DNA of 64,000 nucleotides from Bacillota bacterium (GTDB taxonomy: Bacteria; Bacillota; Clostridia; Lachnospirales; Lachnospiraceae). A program made the translations under genes and the position numbers. The DNA is taken from the NCBI GenBank assembly GCA_023420935.1, contig JAEZUR010000039.1, positions 46,439-110,438 on the forward strand, given 5' to 3'. The first letter of the stretch is position 1, and the number at the start of each line of letters is the position of its first letter. This document shows, one piece after another, positions 60,176 to 64,000 of this stretch. Under the pieces are notes generated by a model, which made no database searches, was not told the origin of the DNA, and worked only from the letters and a program-made list of their open reading frames with translations.

Positions 60176-61348
60176 ATGATAGAAAGCATATGTAGCAAAG
60201 AAGAGGAAGAATTACAATTAAATAGGATAAGCCCCATGGTTCGGATGCCTAAAAATATCCGTCAGATTGGACAAATAGAAGGAAGCAGAAGAATTTATGT
60301 TGAAGATTATGTAATGACTTATATAAGGCAGCTAGCTGTAAAGAATGTGGGAAAATATCACATTGCTGTACTGCTTGGTAAGTATGTCAAATCAGACGAA
60401 AATCGTAATATATTAATTAGTGGTGCGGTAGAAGTTAAAGAGGTATCTTTTGATGAAAACATGACTTTTTCCAATGAGGCATGGACAAGCATTTACGAGG
60501 ATATCAAAAGATATTTTTCCGATGTTGAAATTGTAGGTTGGTTATTGGCAAGAGCAGGTCTTTCTCTAGAAGTAGATGAAAGAGTGAAGAAAGTTCATTT
60601 AGATAATTTTGCGGGCGTAGATAAAACACTTCTAATGTATGATAGTATGGAGCGGGAAGAAGCATTTTACTTATTTGACGGCGTTTATCATAAGAGATTG
60701 AATGGTTATTACATATATTATGAGAAAAATGAAGATATGCAAAGCTACATGATTGATCAAAAAGGTGCAGTAAGTGAGGAATCAGAATATGAGGATAAGG
60801 CAATAAAGGAAATTCGCACCATCATAGCTGCAAAAAAGGAGGTACCCCATGAAAAAAAGCTAGTTCGCCTTTTCTATGGGGCAAGTACAGTATTAGCCGC
60901 CGTGGTTTTGGTAATTGGGGTTACCATACTAAATAATTATGATAAAATGAAACAAATAGAGGAAACACTAAATGGTATTTCTAATAATATAGAAAATAAT
61001 GGAGAAGAGCAGGAAGAAGATCCATTCGACCAAGTAGAGTCCAGTGAGGACAAGAACGAAACCAGTAAAGAGACAATGGATGTTGATACGGTGTCTGGAA
61101 ATGTTACTACAATTAAAGAAGAAGATGTAATCTCAGATGAATCATCAAAAAGTAAACCAAAGAAAGATACAGAAAAAAAAGAAGCAGCCAATAGTAAACA
61201 GATCTATGTGGTGGAAAAAGGGGATACCCTTGCATCCATTAGTAAGAAAGTGTATAATTCTTCCAACTATATTGATAAAATAATGAAAGCCAATGATCTA
61301 GAAGATCAAGATAAAATATTTGCAGGTCAAAAGTTAATCATGCCATAA
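60176..61348 (+). CDS. MPN-like domain / membrane helix / LysM protein
   Basis: 390-aa protein of unassigned function. Residues about 30-200 look like a JAB/MPN fold: YVEDYVMTYIRQLA, HIAVLLGKYV, LISGAVEVKEV, a GWLLARAG segment (about 122-129) and a late VDKTLLMYDSMEREEAFYLFDG. The JAMM metal motif (HxH near GW, then SxxD) is missing, so it should be an inactive MPN form. A helix (about 227-245) follows, then a long acidic linker (260-335) and a LysM domain at 340-389 (YVVEKGDTLASISKKVYNSSNYIDKIMKAN). The MPN-like part is inside and LysM outside. Upstream gap has its own promoter. Confidence 0.7.
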   Translation: MIESICSKEEEELQLNRISPMVRMPKNIRQIGQIEGSRRIYVEDYVMTYIRQLAVKNVGKYHIAVLLGKYVKSDENRNILISGAVEVKEVSFDENMTFSNEAWTSIYEDIKRYFSDVEIVGWLLARAGLSLEVDERVKKVHLDNFAGVDKTLLMYDSMEREEAFYLFDGVYHKRLNGYYIYYEKNEDMQSYMIDQKGAVSEESEYEDKAIKEIRTIIAAKKEVPHEKKLVRLFYGASTVLAAVVLVIGVTILNNYDKMKQIEETLNGISNNIENNGEEQEEDPFDQVESSEDKNETSKETMDVDTVSGNVTTIKEEDVISDESSKSKPKKDTEKKEAANSKQIYVVEKGDTLASISKKVYNSSNYIDKIMKANDLEDQDKIFAGQKLIMP

Positions 61349-61457
61349 GAAAAACGAAAATTAGTAGTGCCTTTACCAACAAAATAAGGTATAATGTGAT
61401 TTGTGGTTGAATTTACTAAAAAACCCAAAAAACAAGTTGAATTAAAGGTGTGATAAA

Positions 61458-62651
61458 ATGGCTGGATTAGTGGAACGAAGTGACAGTAGACGTTATGAAA
61501 TAGAGCGAAAAAAGCATAAGAGAAATTTCCTGATAACAAGTATAATAGGGATTATTGCGGTTATTATAATATTTGCGTATTTATTAAATTCATTTTTTAA
61601 TAAAAGTTATAACGGATACGAAGTTATTAAAACAACAAAACGTACAGATAGTAATACTGTGAAATATGTAAGATACCATAATGGTATTTTAAAATATAGT
61701 AGAGATGGGGCTCAGGCTTTTAATGCAGATGGAGAAGTATTATGGAATGGAAGCTATGATCTAAAAAATCCGCAAGCAGATATATGCCAAGAGTATGTGG
61801 CGATTGCTGATATCGGCGGTGATGAGGTTTATGTATTTAATGGTAAGGATTCCGGAACAAAACTGGAAACTGTATTGCCGATTATGCAAGTTGAAGTTGC
61901 TAGCCAAGGGGTTGTTGCCTTGTTATTAGAAGATAACAATTCTAATGTTATAAGTATACAGGATCCTTATGACACAGCAAAGCCTGAGAAAGCAATTGTA
62001 CCAACCAATGTTTCTACAGACGGGTACCCGATTGATATCTCCTTATCCAATGATGGAGTTAAATTAATGACGAGCTATTTTAATATTAATAGTGGAGTTA
62101 TTAAAAGTAGTGTAAGTTTTTATGATTTTGGAGAAGTTGGTAAAAATAAAGTAAATAAGATAGTTGGTGCAAGAGATTTTGGAAAAACACTAGTTCCTAG
62201 AATCGAATTCATCGGAAATGATACGGCATGTGCATTTGGAGAAAATTCGTTTCGTATTTTTAGTAATATGGAGAATCCGAAGGATGTTTATAAAGAAACA
62301 TTTAAAAAGGAGATTAAAAGTGTATTCTATAATAGTGACTTCATAGGGTTTGTGTTGGAGAATTTTGATGCAGATAAAAAATATGAAGTAGTAGTTTATA
62401 ATTTGAATGGCAAAAAGATATTGGACAAGCAGATTAATTTCGATTATAAAGAAGTTTATATATCTGGGAAAGAGATTACATTCTACTCAGATTTAGAATG
62501 TGTTATTTTAAGACTGAATGGAAATGAAAAGTTCCATTATACATTTGATAAAAATGTAGATTATATTATGCCAATCAATCATTGGGATAAATATTTGCTG
62601 ATTGATGATAACAATCTGGAGGAAATTAAGCTTACGGAGGGAAAACAATAG
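61458..62651 (+). CDS. DUF5711 family membrane-anchored protein
   Basis: 397-aa protein with one N-terminal helix (about 24-48: FLITSIIGIIAVIIIFAYLLNSFF) after a basic start, and a large extracellular part. That part is beta-propeller-like: short repeats such as YVRYHNGILKYSRDGAQAFNADGEVLWNGSY, QEYVAIADIGGDEVYVFN and GKKILDKQINF fit WD/PQQ-like blades. DUF5711 members occur in Firmicutes and lack known function. TAAAGGTGTG and ATG give the start. The CvpA-family gene overlaps its stop by one base, so the two act as one operon. Confidence 0.8.
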   Translation: MAGLVERSDSRRYEIERKKHKRNFLITSIIGIIAVIIIFAYLLNSFFNKSYNGYEVIKTTKRTDSNTVKYVRYHNGILKYSRDGAQAFNADGEVLWNGSYDLKNPQADICQEYVAIADIGGDEVYVFNGKDSGTKLETVLPIMQVEVASQGVVALLLEDNNSNVISIQDPYDTAKPEKAIVPTNVSTDGYPIDISLSNDGVKLMTSYFNINSGVIKSSVSFYDFGEVGKNKVNKIVGARDFGKTLVPRIEFIGNDTACAFGENSFRIFSNMENPKDVYKETFKKEIKSVFYNSDFIGFVLENFDADKKYEVVVYNLNGKKILDKQINFDYKEVYISGKEITFYSDLECVILRLNGNEKFHYTFDKNVDYIMPINHWDKYLLIDDNNLEEIKLTEGKQ

Positions 62652-63346
62652 TGAATTGGTTATTAATTGCAGTAGTAATATTCCTTGCAGTATATGCCAT
62701 AAGAGGAAGACAGGAAGGATTTATTAAAACAGTGTTTTCTATATTCTCTATTTTGATTGCATTGGTATTAACCTACGAAATTCAACCGTATGTAAGTAAG
62801 GCACTACAACATAATGATAAGATAGTAAGCTATGTTGAACATAAAGTAGATGCATCCGTAGATCTAGATAAGAAGGAGGAGGGTGTATCGGATCAACGAA
62901 GTTCTATTGAAGGCTTACGTTTACCGAAATCTTTAAAGAAGTCTCTGATTGAAAATAATAACACAGAAGTATATAAAGCACTAGTAGTAGAAAAATTCGA
63001 GGATTACGTCAGCAGTTATCTGGCCATGGTGATACTAAATGCACTGTCCTTTGTTGTGGTTTTTCTAATTGTTTATGTACTTTTATTTATTATCAGTAGG
63101 GCACTTGATATTTTAAGTCATCTTCCGTTAATAAATGGATTAAATAAAACTGCCGGCCTTTTGGTTGGATTACTACGTGGTTTGGTGGTTATATGGATAC
63201 TTTGTATCCTGCTTACTATGTTTAGTAGTACGAAGACAAGTCAATTATTATATGGATATATTAATGATAGTTACATATTAAGTAGTATTTATGATAATAA
63301 TATACTATTGCATATCATTACTAATATCGCAAAGGTGCTATTTTAA
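62651..63346 (+). CDS. CvpA family membrane protein
   Basis: 231-aa protein with four or five helices. The CvpA pattern is WLLIAVVIFLAVYAIRGRQEGFIKTVFSIFSILIALVLTY at the start, a soluble loop (about 55-115) and helices near 124-150 and 168-190 (GLNKTAGLLVGLLRGLVVIWIL), where the LLPFL-type conserved RG-containing segment lies. CvpA is needed for colicin V export and membrane stress in E. coli; its role in Firmicutes is not defined. GTG at 62651 overlaps the TAG of the gene before it, with CGGAGGG as ribosome site. Confidence 0.85.
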   Translation: MNWLLIAVVIFLAVYAIRGRQEGFIKTVFSIFSILIALVLTYEIQPYVSKALQHNDKIVSYVEHKVDASVDLDKKEEGVSDQRSSIEGLRLPKSLKKSLIENNNTEVYKALVVEKFEDYVSSYLAMVILNALSFVVVFLIVYVLLFIISRALDILSHLPLINGLNKTAGLLVGLLRGLVVIWILCILLTMFSSTKTSQLLYGYINDSYILSSIYDNNILLHIITNIAKVLF

Positions 63347-63396
63347 GGGCTTTTAAGCCGTTTTTATAAAAATAGAAAAAAAGTTAAGAAAAGGTG

Positions 63397-63425
63397 TTGA
63401 CAAAAAGCGAATGGTGTTATAGAAT
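63397..63425 (+). promoter_or_regulatory. rRNA operon promoter P1
   Basis: TTGACA (63397-63402), exact 17-base spacer, TAGAAT (63420-63425). GCTGTCGCAA starts eight bases later at 63433. Confidence 0.85.
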
Positions 63426-63506
63426 AGTCTTCGCTGTCGCAAGTTCAACAAAGTGACATGCACCAGAATCCAATAAAACACTTTGAAAAATAATTAAAAA
63501 AAAGTG

Positions 63507-63535
63507 TTGACAAACATTGGACAACATGATAAACT
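63507..63535 (+). promoter_or_regulatory. rRNA operon promoter P2
   Basis: TTGACA (63507-63512), exact 17-base spacer, TAAACT (63530-63535). GCTGTCGCAA starts at 63542, as after P1. Confidence 0.85.
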
Positions 63536-63541
63536 ATTAAA

Positions 63542-63907
63542 GCTGTCGCAAACGACAGAAACCCTTACAAACAGAGGCTTACAGCCACTAGGCAGAGGGG
63601 TTGGACATCAGAAGATGATGTTAAGAACCTTGATAACTGAACAGTGAAACAACCCTGAAAATTCTATGTAAAATAGATTTTCATAAAGAATCGAAAGATT
63701 CTAGAACAGTGTTTTGTGAAAACAGGACACGACCTAAAACAGTAAAAAGAAAGCGAAGCAATTCGCTTAGGATTTAGCGAGCTATTTAATTAGCGCGATG
63801 GCAACGAGACAATCGCAAATTTATTTGCAGTTGACGACTGCCCGCGTGATTAACAAAACGAAGTTTTGTTAACTTAGCCAGTTAATTCTGAAAAAGATTA
63901 AACTTTA
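63542..63907 (+). promoter_or_regulatory. rRNA leader with processing hairpins
   Basis: Untranslated leader of the rRNA transcript. CTTGATAACTGAACAGTG (63629-63646) is typical of rRNA leaders and spacers in Firmicutes. Several hairpins follow: AGCGAA/TTCGCT near 63753, GCAAAT/ATTTGC near 63816, and TTAACAAAAC/GTTTTGTTAA around 63850. The last arms may take part in the long stem that pairs across 16S for RNase III cutting. Confidence 0.6.

Positions 63908-64000
<93 letters not shown>

Overview
The window comes from a low-GC, spore-forming, anaerobic-type Firmicute, most likely a Lachnospiraceae / Clostridium cluster XIVa member. Genes have strong AGGAGG-type ribosome binding sites with ATG, GTG and TTG starts. 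There is a T-box leader on ileS and a c-di-AMP phosphodiesterase of the GdpP type. Sporulation/germination proteins (a YyaC family protease, a SleC-like cortex lytic enzyme) and polysaccharide enzymes (glycogen phosphorylase, type I pullulanase) are present. The protein set looks like that of a plant-polysaccharide fermenter such as Lachnoclostridium phytofermentans, but species identity is inference. The window is chromosomal housekeeping DNA: I see no prophage, IS element, CRISPR array or tRNA.

Layout. 1-2951: MacAB-like efflux operon (adaptor cut by the left edge, ATPase, permease). 3050-7871: large membrane protein, then ddl-murI-DUF1934. 7980-12012 (minus): small membrane-anchored protein, PlsC acyltransferase, VanY-type carboxypeptidase, pncB. 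12128-16260: T-box leader, a 187-nt long hairpin, a C-poor untranslated stretch and ileS. 16327-24369: glgP, a PRTase-like protein, sppA, an RDD protein with a pentad-repeat tail, a degenerate LytM protein, a long hairpin and a secreted PPC-like protein. 24442-28928 (minus): GGDEF-EAL protein, chemoreceptor, hemolysin III. 29141-32731: DUF951, esterase, the rpsF-ssb-rpsR operon, a cation/proton antiporter. 32981-34015: a two-gene cassette of Cys-rich small membrane protein plus radical SAM enzyme. 34157-40899: 5'-nucleotidase, SleC-like protein, HTH/membrane-protein pair, YedK/HMCES, pullulanase. 40973-44918: gdpP-rplI-dnaB. 44991-49863: alpha/beta hydrolase, third long hairpin, MerR-type regulator, M15 peptidase, niaR and an EIIC-like permease. 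49856-56432: CapA-like lipoprotein, phosphofructokinase, dnaX-ebfC-recR with an M23 peptidase on the opposite strand. 56561-63346: ferritin-like protein, membrane-anchored oleate hydratase homologue, YyaC, an MPN-like/LysM protein, DUF5711 and CvpA proteins. 63397-64000: tandem rRNA promoters, rRNA leader and the first bases of 16S rRNA.

The genes form several functional groups. Cell wall: ddl and murI supply D-Ala-D-Ala and D-Glu, two M15 peptidases, two LytM/M23-type proteins, the SleC-like enzyme and LysM protein act on or bind peptidoglycan. Replication and repair: dnaB, ssb, dnaX, ebfC, recR, YedK. Signalling: GGDEF-EAL and GdpP for cyclic dinucleotides. NAD: pncB and the NiaR repressor, which are 36 kb apart.

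The most unusual features are three unrelated long intergenic hairpins of about 190-220 nt, two of them flanked by stretches of reversed or extreme strand composition. Others are the roughly 600-nt gap between the T-box terminator and ileS, the Cys-rich/radical-SAM pair, an apparently inactive MPN fold joined through a membrane helix to LysM, and a regular pentad repeat on an RDD protein.
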